Origin: JBFLYO01 sp040756745 | Lineage (GTDB): Bacteria; Bacteroidota; Ignavibacteria; UBA10030; UBA6906 | Reading direction: 5' to 3' | Length of the DNA: 64,000 nucleotides | Assembly: GCA_040756745.1 (NCBI GenBank) | Contig: JBFLYO010000012.1 | Location: 1 to 64,000, forward strand | Shown: in pieces, positions 45,091 to 54,256 of the stretch | How the letters are laid out: every line of letters starts with the position of its first letter | Position numbering within the stretch: position 1 is the stretch's first letter | Notes under the pieces: generated by a model | The model's database searches: none | Told to the model about the DNA's origin: nothing | What the model saw: only the letters and a program-made list of their open reading frames with translations | Position numbers and translations under genes: made by a program

Positions 45091-45110
45091 GGCATCAGCG
45101 GGCCCCCCTT

Positions 45111-45139
45111 TTGGATTTCACTCCATCCATCCCTATATT
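45111..45139 (+). promoter_or_regulatory. Promoter of the HerA-like ATPase gene
   Basis: TTGGAT (45111-45116), a 17-base spacer, TATATT (45134-45139). The start near 45146 gives a leader of about 32 bases. Confidence 0.65.
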
Positions 45140-45177
45140 GTCGCGATCTGTTCTCCTTAACGAACGCAATCACCGCA

Positions 45178-46632
45178 ATGCCTACTCAACAGGAAAGCAT
45201 CCTCGTTGCCGTGGGAGCGACGCCGCTGCATCTTCTCCCCGGCATGGCGAACCGTCATGGGCTCATCGCCGGTGCCACCGGCACGGGAAAGACGGTCACG
45301 CTTCAGGTCATTGCCGAACAGTTTAGCCGGCTCGGGGTACCGATATTCATGGCCGACGTCAAGGGAGACCTGGCAGGCATCAGCCAACCTGGGTCCGCCA
45401 AGCCGAGAATAGTTGAGCGCATCCAGCAGCTACGCCTCGAAGGGTTTTCCTACGACGGATCGCCGGTCACGTTTTGGGACGTGTTCGGTGAGCAGGGACA
45501 TCCAGTCAGAAGCACGGTTTCGGAAATGGGCCCGCTTCTGTTCAGTCGGCTCCTCAATCTGAATGAAACCCAGGCCGGCGTCCTGACCGCCGTGTTCAGA
45601 ATCGCGGATGAGCATGGTCTGCTTCTGCTTGACCTTAAGGATCTCAGGGCAATCCTGGACTATGCAGGGACGAACGCCGCATCGTTCCGCACCCAGTACG
45701 GCAACATCTCAACGGCCAGCATCGGAGCCATCCAGCGGGGATTGTTGACGCTTGAAGACCAGGGTGGGGACAAATTCTTCGGCGAGCCCGCACTTGATCT
45801 CGACGACTTGATGCAGACGGACGCACAGGGGAGAGGGATGGTCAATATCCTCGCCTCCGACCGCCTCCTGCAATCCCCCAAAGTCTATGCGACCTTTCTC
45901 CTCTGGCTGCTGGCCGAGTTGTTTGAGCGTCTGCCTGAGGTGGGTGATCTTGAAAAACCAAAGCTTGTTTTCTTCTTCGACGAGGCCCACCTGCTTTTCG
46001 CCAAAGCCCCCAAACCGTTACTGGAGAAGATCGAGCAGGTCGTGCGACTAATACGTTCCAAAGGGGTCGGCGTATTCTTTGTTACACAAAACCCATTGGA
46101 TATCCCTGACATCGTCCTCGGTCAGCTCGGCAACCGCGTACAGCATGCGCTCCGCGCATTCACGCCCCGCGACCAGAAGGCCGTCGCGGCGGCGGCGCAA
46201 ACGTTCCGGACCAACCCGCGGCTGAAAGTGGAGAAAGCAATCACCGAGCTGGGAGTCGGTGAAGCACTCGTGTCTTTTCTTGGCGCCGACGGCACGCCGG
46301 GTATCGTCGAGCGTGCCTGGGTCTGCCCGCCGCACAGTCAGATTGGACCTATCGCGCCAGACCAGCGAAAAACCATCATGCGGGGATCACTGGTCGCGGG
46401 GCATTATGAGTCGGTAGTGGATCGTGAGTCCGCGTACGAGAAGCTCTCCGCCCGTGTCCCCGAACGGCAGGCGCAGATTCCCATTCCAGGTGGTGCACCT
46501 CCTCGTGCACGCACGGCAGAGACGATGTTCGAGGCGATGGCGAAGAGCGCAGTACGCGCTGCGGGCTCGCAGATTGGCCGTCAGATCATCCGCGGAGTGC
46601 TTGGCTCGATTCTCGGGGGCTCAAGGAGGTAG
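45178..46632 (+). CDS. HerA/YjgR-like ATPase (DUF853)
   Basis: 484 residues. Walker A GATGTGKT (32-39), MADVKGDLAGIS, Walker B LVFFFDEAH, and VFFVTQNPLDIPDIVLGQLGNRVQHALRAFTPRDQKAV (in pieces) match the YjgR family of HerA-FtsK superfamily ATPases. The cellular role of YjgR is poorly known. C-terminal GGAPPRARTAETMFEAM leads to a short helix. It is a stand-alone gene with its own promoter; no nuclease partner (NurA, SIR2) is adjacent, so a defence role has no support here. Confidence 0.92.
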   Translation: MPTQQESILVAVGATPLHLLPGMANRHGLIAGATGTGKTVTLQVIAEQFSRLGVPIFMADVKGDLAGISQPGSAKPRIVERIQQLRLEGFSYDGSPVTFWDVFGEQGHPVRSTVSEMGPLLFSRLLNLNETQAGVLTAVFRIADEHGLLLLDLKDLRAILDYAGTNAASFRTQYGNISTASIGAIQRGLLTLEDQGGDKFFGEPALDLDDLMQTDAQGRGMVNILASDRLLQSPKVYATFLLWLLAELFERLPEVGDLEKPKLVFFFDEAHLLFAKAPKPLLEKIEQVVRLIRSKGVGVFFVTQNPLDIPDIVLGQLGNRVQHALRAFTPRDQKAVAAAAQTFRTNPRLKVEKAITELGVGEALVSFLGADGTPGIVERAWVCPPHSQIGPIAPDQRKTIMRGSLVAGHYESVVDRESAYEKLSARVPERQAQIPIPGGAPPRARTAETMFEAMAKSAVRAAGSQIGRQIIRGVLGSILGGSRR

Positions 46633-46721
46633 CTATCCCGGTGGTGGGGGGTGTTCCGCGTGTCTTTGAAGACAGCCACGCTTATCCTCATTCATCGAAC
46701 CCACAGCGCAAAGGAGGAAGC

Positions 46722-47324
46722 ATGTCCCAAACGGCGATTCGGATCGGGCTGTTGGCAGTGCTGTGTGCTCCGGCCTTTGTCGGAGGTTCCGCAGCGGGTT
46801 TCGCTCAAGAGCAGCGGAGACACTTCACTTCCCGCGGGAGTGTGGAACTGGGGGGGAGCATTTCGTTCCAGGCGACCCAGCCGGTGGCCAATGACAGGAC
46901 TTCTGACGTCATTTATGATCTTACCGTTCTCCCCTACGTCGGGTACTTCATATTGGACGGCTTTGAGCTCGGTGTCAATCCTGCCGGGCTCGTTCTGACC
47001 AGTGCAGGAAGCACGACGATCACCTCCCTGCGCATTCTTGCAGCCCCTTCGTACAACTTCAGGACAAGCACCATCGCCACTCCCTTTGTTGAGGGGCTTG
47101 CAGGGCTTACGACGATGACGACAAGCGTCTCGGGGGGTGGAACCTCGACGGCATCGGGGTTTACCTGGGGGGGACGGGCGGGCGTAAAGGTGGGAGTGGT
47201 TGAACGGGGTCTGCTGAACCTGGGGATTCAGTACCTGCGCATCACAGTGAATCCCTCCGGTGCACCGGGGCGGAACGGGTCGAACGATTTTTCCGTGACG
47301 GCGGGGTGGACCGTCTGGTTATGA
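46722..47324 (+). CDS. Outer-membrane beta-barrel protein
   Basis: 200 residues from the ATG at 46722, preceded by AAAGGAGGAAG. N-terminal signal peptide to about AGFAQ. The mature part alternates hydrophobic and polar residues in strands and ends with a W-x-V-W-L type terminal strand (SVTAGWTVWL), as in OmpA/OmpX-like 8-strand barrels. Function unknown. Overlaps the pckA end by six bases convergently. Confidence 0.8.
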   Translation: MSQTAIRIGLLAVLCAPAFVGGSAAGFAQEQRRHFTSRGSVELGGSISFQATQPVANDRTSDVIYDLTVLPYVGYFILDGFELGVNPAGLVLTSAGSTTITSLRILAAPSYNFRTSTIATPFVEGLAGLTTMTTSVSGGGTSTASGFTWGGRAGVKVGVVERGLLNLGIQYLRITVNPSGAPGRNGSNDFSVTAGWTVWL

Positions 47325-48962
47325 TCGAAGGGGCCCCGCGTTCCTCACCTCGACAGGGCAGCCCGACTCGAACTTCTTGAAGTTCTCAATGAACCGCGAG
47401 GCAAGCTCGCGATATCGTTGCATATAGCCGTCGCGGTCAGGCCACGACGCGGCCGGATTGAGGATGTGCGCAGGAACGTCAGCGCACTCCTGCGGGACGT
47501 CGAAGCCGAAGACCGGGTCGGCCGCGTACGGCACCTTCAGCAGTTCGCCGTTCAGCGCCGCGTTGAGCAGCGCGCGGGTGTACCGGATGCTGATCCGTTT
47601 CCCGATCCCGTACGGTCCCCCGATCCATCCCGTGTTGACCAGCCAGCAATGCACTCCATATTTCAGGATCTTCCGTTTCAGGAGGTCAGCATAGAACGAT
47701 GGGTGATGCACCATGAACGGCGCGCCGAAGCAGGTGCTAAAGGTCATCTCCGGTTCCTTCCCCAGCCCCACCTCGGTGCCTGCAATCTTCGAGGTATACC
47801 CCGAGATGAACTGATACAATGCCTGGTCAGGGGTGAGTCGGGCGATCGGCGGCATGACTCCCGATGCGTCGCAGGTAAGGAGGATGATGTTCTTGGGGTG
47901 TCCCCCCATCTTCTCCGGCACAGCATTTTCGATGTAGCTCAGTGGGTAGGACGCACGTGTGTTCTCCGTGATCGATTCATCATCCAGATCGATCAGGCGT
48001 GTCACAGGATCGTAGACGACGTTTTCAAGGATCGTTCCGAACTTCTGCGTGCAGGCATAGATCTGGGGCTCCGCCGAGGCTGAAAGCTGGATTACCTTCG
48101 CGTAGCACCCCCCCTCAAAATTGAACACCCCTTCGTCGCTCCATCCATGCTCGTCGTCGCCGATCAGCCGCCGGTGCGGATCTGCAGAAAGCGTTGTCTT
48201 TCCGGTTCCTGAGAGCCCGAAGAAGATCGCGGCATCTCCGTCGTTGCCGGTGTTGGCGGAGCAATGCATCGGCATCACGCCGTTGAGAGGGAGCAGGTAA
48301 TTCAGGATTGTGAAGATCGACTTCTTGATCTCGCCAGCGTAGGCAGTGTTCCCGATGATGCACATCTTCGCCGCAAAATTGAGCACAATGAACGTGCCGC
48401 TGGAGGTGCCGTCGATCTGCGGGAGCCCTTTGAACGATGGCACGCACAGGACGGTGAACTCGGGCACATGACGGCGATACTCTTCGGCGGTTTGAGGGAG
48501 GATGAACATATTCCGCGCAAAGTGGCTGTGCCATGCGAGCTCGCTCACGATTCGGATGGGCATCCGGTATGCGGGATCTGCGCCGGCATAGCAATCCTGG
48601 ACGAATACATCCCTCCCCTGCATGAACCCCTGCAGGCGGTTGAACAGGTCGTTGAACTTTTCCGTGCTGAAAGGTCTGTTATACTCTCCCCACCAGACAT
48701 GCCTCTCCGTCGATGGTTCCCGCACGATAAACTTGTCATTGGCGGAACGGGCCGTATGTGCACCGGTGTTTGCCACGAGGGGTCCCATGTGCGTAATGCG
48801 TGCCTCCCTGCGGAAACTGATTTCCTCGTAGAGTGATTCCGTCGGAAGGTTCCAATACGCCATCCGGAGGTTGGACAGGCCATGGTTGTCGAGACCGAAG
48901 TCGCTGCGCAGGGCCTGCGCCTCCCCCTGGGCGGGGGTCCTGATGTCCAGGATATTGTTCAT
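47319..48962 (-). CDS. pckA: Phosphoenolpyruvate carboxykinase (ATP)
   Basis: 547 residues. FFGLSGTGKTTLSADPHRRLIGDDEHGW (in pieces) holds the P-loop and metal Asp; RMPIRIV, FEGGCYAK and the NTGWIGGPYGIGKRISI segment are family signatures. It converts oxaloacetate plus ATP to PEP plus CO2. It is preceded by an aspartate aminotransferase gene with a four-base overlap, so oxaloacetate supply and use are coupled. Confidence 0.96.
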   Translation of the reverse strand: MNNILDIRTPAQGEAQALRSDFGLDNHGLSNLRMAYWNLPTESLYEEISFRREARITHMGPLVANTGAHTARSANDKFIVREPSTERHVWWGEYNRPFSTEKFNDLFNRLQGFMQGRDVFVQDCYAGADPAYRMPIRIVSELAWHSHFARNMFILPQTAEEYRRHVPEFTVLCVPSFKGLPQIDGTSSGTFIVLNFAAKMCIIGNTAYAGEIKKSIFTILNYLLPLNGVMPMHCSANTGNDGDAAIFFGLSGTGKTTLSADPHRRLIGDDEHGWSDEGVFNFEGGCYAKVIQLSASAEPQIYACTQKFGTILENVVYDPVTRLIDLDDESITENTRASYPLSYIENAVPEKMGGHPKNIILLTCDASGVMPPIARLTPDQALYQFISGYTSKIAGTEVGLGKEPEMTFSTCFGAPFMVHHPSFYADLLKRKILKYGVHCWLVNTGWIGGPYGIGKRISIRYTRALLNAALNGELLKVPYAADPVFGFDVPQECADVPAHILNPAASWPDRDGYMQRYRELASRFIENFKKFESGCPVEVRNAGPLRS

Positions 48963-50179
48963 AGCCAGTCTCGCACCAGTTTCCGTTCGCCGATGTAAAT
49001 CTCGTTGGGGGATGAAGGATCAAGGGCCCACTTGATCCGCTCGATTCCCTGCTTCACGTCCTTCACCGTCGTCGCATAGCTGAGCCGGAGATGCCCTTCC
49101 ATCCCAAACTCCTTGCCGGGGACGGTCACCACGAGGGCTGTGCGCAGCAGAAACCGGGAGAGCTCGACAGAGTTAGCGTTGTAGGCGCGGAAATCCGGAA
49201 GACAGTAGTACGTGCCGTTGGGTTTCACGGTCCTGACGCCGTTGAACGACTCGAGCTCCTGCATCATCACATTACGATTGTTCTCGAGCGTCAGGCGAAG
49301 CGTCTCGACGGCGCTCTGAAGACCTGTGAGCGCCCCCTCCGCGGCGGCCTGCAGGAGGAGGGAGGTGCACGAGGTCGTCTGCGCCTGCACGTTAATCATC
49401 ACTTCGGTGAGCGCTTTGCTTGCGATGACCCAGCCGATTCTGAACCCGGTCATGCCGTAGAGCTTGGAAATGCCGTTGATGCTGATGACGCGTGTCGATT
49501 CGATATCTTTGGTGGTGAAACGGTATGCAGGTACGGCGGTCGTTCCATCGAACACAAGCTTATGGTAGATATCGTCCATAATCAAATAGATCCCCTTGCG
49601 CTCGCAGAACTCCACCAGTTCGGCAATGAGCGCCTCGGGGTAGACGACTCCGGAAGGATTGTTGGGGCTGTTGACGATGATCGCCCTCGTGTAGGAGCTG
49701 ACGGCCTGCTCGATGTCCTTCAACCGCGGAACGAATCTCCCATCCTCCGGGGTGACAATAACGGGGCGGCCGTACACCATCTTGATCATTTCGGGGTAGC
49801 TGACCCAGTAGGGGGCAATGACGATCACTTCATCTTGCGGGTTCAGGATTGTGAAGAGGAGATTGTACAGGGCCTGCTTTGCGCCGCCTGAGACGATCAC
49901 GTTTTCGGGTGCAACGACGCGGTCGTAGTTCTCTTCTGTGTAGCGGATGATGGCCTTCTTGAGCGAAGGGATGCCGTCCGTCGGGGTATACTTGATATCC
50001 CCCGCATTCAGCTTCGCAGCGGCCGTCAGGATGGCATTGATCGGGGCCTTGTTCTTGGGCTCGCCGGCCCCCAGATGGATGACCGCCTCCCCTTTTTCGC
50101 GCAGGATGCGCGCCTGTTCGTTCAGGCTGAGGGTCGGCGACTCGGCAATCGACCGCGCTAGTTGACTGATGGTGCTCAT
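48959..50179 (-). CDS. aspC: Aspartate aminotransferase (class I)
   Basis: 406 residues. PLP lysine in NGISKLYGMTGFRIGW, with SPNNPSG, GAKQALYNL and DDIYHKLVF upstream, typical of the prokaryotic Igamma aspartate aminotransferases. It yields oxaloacetate from aspartate. First gene of the aspC-pckA operon; GAGAGGT precedes the ATG. A class I enzyme of other specificity is possible but less likely. Confidence 0.88.
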   Translation of the reverse strand: MSTISQLARSIAESPTLSLNEQARILREKGEAVIHLGAGEPKNKAPINAILTAAAKLNAGDIKYTPTDGIPSLKKAIIRYTEENYDRVVAPENVIVSGGAKQALYNLLFTILNPQDEVIVIAPYWVSYPEMIKMVYGRPVIVTPEDGRFVPRLKDIEQAVSSYTRAIIVNSPNNPSGVVYPEALIAELVEFCERKGIYLIMDDIYHKLVFDGTTAVPAYRFTTKDIESTRVISINGISKLYGMTGFRIGWVIASKALTEVMINVQAQTTSCTSLLLQAAAEGALTGLQSAVETLRLTLENNRNVMMQELESFNGVRTVKPNGTYYCLPDFRAYNANSVELSRFLLRTALVVTVPGKEFGMEGHLRLSYATTVKDVKQGIERIKWALDPSSPNEIYIGERKLVRDWL

Positions 50180-50657
50180 GGACGTGGATACCTCTCTGCG
50201 GGCAATCCCCTAATCGCTTCGGTGGGAATCCTGCTTCCTCGCGACGCCGGGGCCAATGGAGTTCGAGACGATGTGAAGAACGACGTGAGAAGAACGAATG
50301 CCGGATCTCTGATGGGCACGGGAACGCGGGAGATTTCTCGGCGTACTCTGGCAAATGGTACACAAAATCGCCGGCGAAAGCAAGAAACTGATGTTTGACG
50401 CAGCTCTCATCAGCGGAGTGACGTGCCTCACAGGTTGGAGAACACTGCTTGATTCTCCATGAATCTCTTGCTAGCATGATGCGGGCATATCACACCTTCA
50501 CCGTTCTTTCCGCATCAGTCGTTCATACGCTCCCCCGGATCATTTCCCCTCCCTGCGCGTCGCCGCGAGCGCGGTGTTCGCTTGGAAATACACCGGGAAT
50601 GCGGATGCTGGTCTGGTGAGGGGTATTATTCACACCATCTGTAAGGAAGGATTACAC
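50180..50657. other. Divergent intergenic region
   Basis: 478 bases between aspC and the lipoprotein-like gene. It holds a candidate promoter for aspC-pckA at 50355-50383 and a possible -10 (TATTAT, 50624-50629) for the rightward gene. No credible protein gene; short frames there lack ribosome sites. Confidence 0.6.
50355..50383 (-). promoter_or_regulatory. Candidate promoter of aspC-pckA
   Basis: Minus strand: TTGCTT (50383-50378), a 17-base spacer, TACCAT (50360-50355), implying a leader of about 170 bases. Confidence 0.45.
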
Positions 50658-51668
50658 ATGAGAAAACTCCTCAGCACGCTTCTGGCGGGGTCACTGCTTG
50701 CGGCCCTGGTCACACTCGATTACGGCTGCAAGAAGGATGACGGCACAACGAATCCGATACAGACAGTGCCCACGTATCCCGTTGCGATGACTGTGCAGAG
50801 CCCGTCCGGTCAGCCGCAGGGGGGGGCACTGGTGTCGCTGAAGAACCCTCCCTACGCCGATCCGACGTTCCAGGCCTATACGGACACGGCAGGGAAGGCG
50901 ACCATCATGGCTCCCGAAGGACCACAGACGATCGTGGCAAAGATGGGTACCATCTTCCAGACCGAAGTCAACGTGACGGTTGTGAAGTCTACCTCGCCCC
51001 TTGTCGTTCCGCCGGTCCGGCTGGTGCAGAATACGGCATTGAAGGTCCTCGTGGTGAAGGCCAGTGCGGAACAGTTGGAGGACGTGCTGCGGGTGATCGG
51101 ATTCACAACGTTCGATTCGACGACGATCTACGCTCTACGTGACTCTGCCAACCTTGACTCTGCGCGCACGCTGAACAGCCTGAGGCAGTACTCGTTGATC
51201 TTCTCGGATTGCGATGGCGGAAGCGAGGGCTCCAGCAATTATGCCGCCCTCTCCAGAGTCTACGGGCGGTACGTGCAGGGTGGTGGAAAAATGTATGGCG
51301 GCCATTACAACTACTACCATCTGCAGCGGGTCTGGACCACGTACTTTGATGCGTATGATTATCAAGGGAATTCGTCAACGGACACGCTGAGGATCATCGA
51401 CCAGAATCTGTCGAGTTACGTTGGATACTCGATTGCGCGATGGAACTCCATCGATTCCCGTAACTTGTCAGGATACGAGAAATTCAGCGACCTTCCTGCA
51501 ACGTCGAAAGTCTATGCGGTCATCAAGAATACCTCTCCCCAGGTCGGGGTCATCGTTGAGAACTACGTCGGCACGGGAAAGTATCTTTGGACCGACTACC
51601 ACAACCAGGACATCAAGGACGACCCGAACCTGGTCAAACTCGTGAAATATTTCCTCTATTCGCTGTAA
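50658..51668 (+). CDS. Exported protein with Ig-like and amidotransferase-like folds
   Basis: 336 residues from the ATG at 50658 (AAGGAAGG upstream). N-terminal hydrophobic signal then GCKKDDGTTNP, which looks lipoprotein-like though the lipobox is imperfect. Residues 40-125 resemble a carboxypeptidase-regulatory Ig domain (MTVQSPSGQPQGGALVSLKN). From about 128 (LKVLVVKASAEQLEDVL ... IFSDCDGG ... YVQGGGKMYGGHYNYY) a flavodoxin/amidotransferase-like fold without an evident catalytic triad. Function unknown. Ends at a strong terminator. Confidence 0.72.
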   Translation: MRKLLSTLLAGSLLAALVTLDYGCKKDDGTTNPIQTVPTYPVAMTVQSPSGQPQGGALVSLKNPPYADPTFQAYTDTAGKATIMAPEGPQTIVAKMGTIFQTEVNVTVVKSTSPLVVPPVRLVQNTALKVLVVKASAEQLEDVLRVIGFTTFDSTTIYALRDSANLDSARTLNSLRQYSLIFSDCDGGSEGSSNYAALSRVYGRYVQGGGKMYGGHYNYYHLQRVWTTYFDAYDYQGNSSTDTLRIIDQNLSSYVGYSIARWNSIDSRNLSGYEKFSDLPATSKVYAVIKNTSPQVGVIVENYVGTGKYLWTDYHNQDIKDDPNLVKLVKYFLYSL

Positions 51669-51689
51669 TGACGATGCGGGTCTGACCGG

Positions 51690-51723
51690 AGCCGACCCGC
51701 CGTGCGCGGGTCGGCTTTTTTTT
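51690..51723 (+). terminator. Strong Rho-independent terminator
   Basis: Perfect 11-base stem AGCCGACCCGC (51690-51700) and GCGGGTCGGCT (51706-51716), followed by a T8 run. Confidence 0.93.
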
Positions 51724-51738
51724 GTATACTGGTCGGCG

Positions 51739-52635
51739 ATGAAATCTTCCGTACATCGTGCGACCACCGCCGCCGGATTGCGGACTGCATTGACCGGTGT
51801 CGTGGCAAACATGTTCCTCGCGGCAGTGAAGGCGATCGCCGGTATTGCAGGCAATTCCTACGCGCTCATCGCGGACGCGATCGAATCGACGTCCGACATC
51901 GCCAGCTCCCTCATCGTCCTGGGCGGGCTCAAGATCGCCGCGATCCCCGCCGACGAGGATCACCCGTACGGCCACGGCAAGGCAGAGCCGATCGCTGCAG
52001 TGGTGGTATCAATGGCCCTGATGACCGCGGCCGTCGGCATTGCCATCGAGAGCATCCGGGAGATTGCAACGCCCCATCACGCACCGGCACCGTTCACACT
52101 CGCCGTTCTGACGGGAGTCGTGATCGTGAAAGAGACGCTCTTCCGATACGTGTTCCGCGTCGGTCAATCCAGCAACAGCACGGCGCTGAAGACCGAGGCG
52201 TGGCACCACCGCGGCGATGCCATCACATCTTCCGCCGCGTTTATCGGCATTGCGATCGCGCTTGTCGGCGGGGAGGGGTATGAAAGTGCCGATGACTATG
52301 CAGCGCTCTTTGCCTCTTGCATCATCGTCTGGAACGGCGTGCGCCTCTTCAGACCGGCGTTCGGAGAACTCATGGACGTAGCCCCGCCGCCGGAGATCGA
52401 GCAGCAGATCCGGACCGCGGCGGCAGCGGTATCAGGCGTCTCAACGCTCGACAAATGCTTCGTGCGGAAAATGGGACTTGAATACTACGTGGACCTCCAC
52501 GTGGTCGTGAACGGTGATATGCCTGTGAGGCAGGGGCATCAGATTGCGCATGAAGTAAAAGATGCCATCCGGCAGGCAAACCCCAAGGTGTCGGACGTCC
52601 TTGTCCACATCGAACCGGCGGGAGAATTGATCTGA
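51739..52635 (+). CDS. Cation diffusion facilitator transporter
   Basis: 298 residues with six helices and a C-terminal cytoplasmic ferredoxin-like domain (about 210-298). SYALIADAIESTSDIASSLIVL, HPYGHGKAEPIAAVVVS and AWHHRGDAITSSAAFIGI (in pieces) are CDF motifs. The usual HxxxD of helix 2 reads ADAIESTSD, so the first ligand is not His; this may shift specificity from Zn toward Mn/Fe (inference). TATACT at 51725-51730 sits very near the ATG, giving little or no leader. Confidence 0.92.
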   Translation: MKSSVHRATTAAGLRTALTGVVANMFLAAVKAIAGIAGNSYALIADAIESTSDIASSLIVLGGLKIAAIPADEDHPYGHGKAEPIAAVVVSMALMTAAVGIAIESIREIATPHHAPAPFTLAVLTGVVIVKETLFRYVFRVGQSSNSTALKTEAWHHRGDAITSSAAFIGIAIALVGGEGYESADDYAALFASCIIVWNGVRLFRPAFGELMDVAPPPEIEQQIRTAAAAVSGVSTLDKCFVRKMGLEYYVDLHVVVNGDMPVRQGHQIAHEVKDAIRQANPKVSDVLVHIEPAGELI

Positions 52636-52679
52636 GCCTGTCGGTCACTTCGGTCGTTCTCCAACATTTCACTGAAACC

Positions 52680-52697
52680 ACCCCGCTCGGGCGGGGT
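52680..52697 (+). terminator. Weak hairpin after the CDF transporter
   Basis: ACCCCGC (52680-52686), loop TCGG, GCGGGGT (52691-52697), not followed by a T run. Confidence 0.35.
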
Positions 52698-52736
52698 TGA
52701 TGTCTGTGCTCGCGACTCAATCTGGAGTAAGACTCA

Positions 52737-53621
52737 ATGCGGCAGAATGTGGTGCTCTGGATCGTTTCCTTGCTGATCACAACAGGTACGGCGTACTATC
52801 AGCGAGTGACCGGTCCGACCTACCCGCTCGAAGGGAAAGCGGTCGTGGACGGCAAGCCAATCGCGTACCGATTTGAGCGAAGTCAGAGTGGGGGGGAGAA
52901 GGCGCGTGTCTGCCTTTCGGTGCCGGGGCACGATGTCGAGGGGGTCCTTATCTGGAGACTATTCCGATCGGGGGACCCGTGGACGAGTGTTCCCATGATG
53001 CGCCACGGAGACACGCTGTCGGCGTGCCTTCCCCCACAGCTCGCGGCCGTCAAGCTGGAGTACGTCGTCCGTCTCACCTCATTGCACGAAGACGCCGTGC
53101 TCCCCGCCGGACCTCCGGTGATCATCCGGTTCAAGGGAGAAGTGCCACTGGGAATCCTTGTCGCCCATGTGATCGCGATGTTCGGCGCGATGCTGTGTTC
53201 TACACGGGCTGGGTTGGAGATTTTCCGGCGTGAGCGCCGCTACTTCAGCCTCACGCTCTGGACCGTGGGCTTCCTTGTCGTGGGGGGACTGATCCTCGGC
53301 CCGATTGTCCAGCGCTACGCATTCGGGGCGTACTGGACGGGCTGGCCTGTGGGGACTGATCTGACGGACAATAAGACGCTCATTGCGCTCATCGCGTGGG
53401 CTGGCGCGGTCGTTGCGTTGAAAACTGTGCCGCGTCCGGGTATGTGGGTGACTCTCGCTGCATTGATTTTGATCGGCGTCTTCCTGATCCCCCATAGTCT
53501 GAGAGGGTCTGAACTCAGGCCAGAAAAGTCCGGGACCGGCTCCGGCATCGTCGTTTCGGACACCACGACCACGGATCAGGAAGACTCTGCGGGGGGTGAT
53601 GAGCTCCCCGCGTTCTACTAG
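52737..53621 (+). CDS. Membrane protein of unknown function
   Basis: 294 residues. One N-terminal membrane helix, an extracytoplasmic beta-rich domain (about 25-135), then four helices. GPIVQRYAFGAYWTGWPVGTDLTDNKTLI (in pieces) between helices is striking and may be a functional loop. The C-terminal tail is acidic and S/T-rich. No family recognised. It lies 30 bases upstream of another unknown membrane gene. Confidence 0.72.
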   Translation: MRQNVVLWIVSLLITTGTAYYQRVTGPTYPLEGKAVVDGKPIAYRFERSQSGGEKARVCLSVPGHDVEGVLIWRLFRSGDPWTSVPMMRHGDTLSACLPPQLAAVKLEYVVRLTSLHEDAVLPAGPPVIIRFKGEVPLGILVAHVIAMFGAMLCSTRAGLEIFRRERRYFSLTLWTVGFLVVGGLILGPIVQRYAFGAYWTGWPVGTDLTDNKTLIALIAWAGAVVALKTVPRPGMWVTLAALILIGVFLIPHSLRGSELRPEKSGTGSGIVVSDTTTTDQEDSAGGDELPAFY

Positions 53622-53651
53622 TCCGGCTCTGATCTTCTCCCCGAAGGCAGG

Positions 53652-54245
53652 ATGAAAACAACGGAACGGGAACCGTTACCCCGGCAGGATCTTCGAAGCG
53701 CAACGGCACAACCGACGCGGCTCCTTACGCTGACCGGGCTGCCTGGGATCCTCGCCGGTTTGATCGGCACCGGGGGAGCGGCCGGAGCACATGCCGTAGT
53801 CACCTCCGAGGGCGGAGAGGCATCAAAGATCGGGTTCATCGCCCTCATCGGTGCGGGAGCTGCACTCCTGACGATCGGATGTTCAGCGTTCCACTCCGCA
53901 CGGCGCCTCTCCCACTGGGGAAAAACCGCCTGGAGCGCCGCCGACAGGGAAGTTGTCCGGGAAATGGCAACCCCTCTCCTTGCCGGGCTGATGTTCACTG
54001 CGGTGCTTGTGATGCACCGGATGTTCATGGCGATTCCGGGAAGTCTTCTTGTCTTCTACGGTCTCTCGCTCGATGCTGCCGCGAAAGCAACCCGCCCGGA
54101 AGTGCGATGGCTTGCCTGGATTGAAATCGCCCTCGGCATGATCGCCTTCGTTTTCACGGAACATGCGCTGACGTACTGGGCGGTCGGATTCGGGATCTCT
54201 CACATCCTGTACGGCGGCCTCATGTACTTCAAGGACGAGGTGTAG
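53652..54245 (+). CDS. Membrane protein of unknown function
   Basis: 197 residues with about five hydrophobic segments. Notable polar motifs in or near the membrane are CSAFHSARRL, VLVMHRMFMAIPGSLLVFYGLSLDAAAKATRPEVRWL (in pieces) and the C-terminal YWAVGFGISHILYGGLMY. It forms a probable two-gene unit with its left neighbour. No family recognised. Confidence 0.72.
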   Translation: MKTTEREPLPRQDLRSATAQPTRLLTLTGLPGILAGLIGTGGAAGAHAVVTSEGGEASKIGFIALIGAGAALLTIGCSAFHSARRLSHWGKTAWSAADREVVREMATPLLAGLMFTAVLVMHRMFMAIPGSLLVFYGLSLDAAAKATRPEVRWLAWIEIALGMIAFVFTEHALTYWAVGFGISHILYGGLMYFKDEV

Positions 54246-54256
54246 AATCCCAACCC

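Noticed and set aside
45178..46632. HerA-like ATPase as an anti-phage system
   Set aside because: It matches the YjgR housekeeping type and has no SIR2, NurA or nuclease neighbour.
50162..50398. 78-residue frame upstream of aspC
   Set aside because: It overlaps the aspC start and promoter region and has no coding character.
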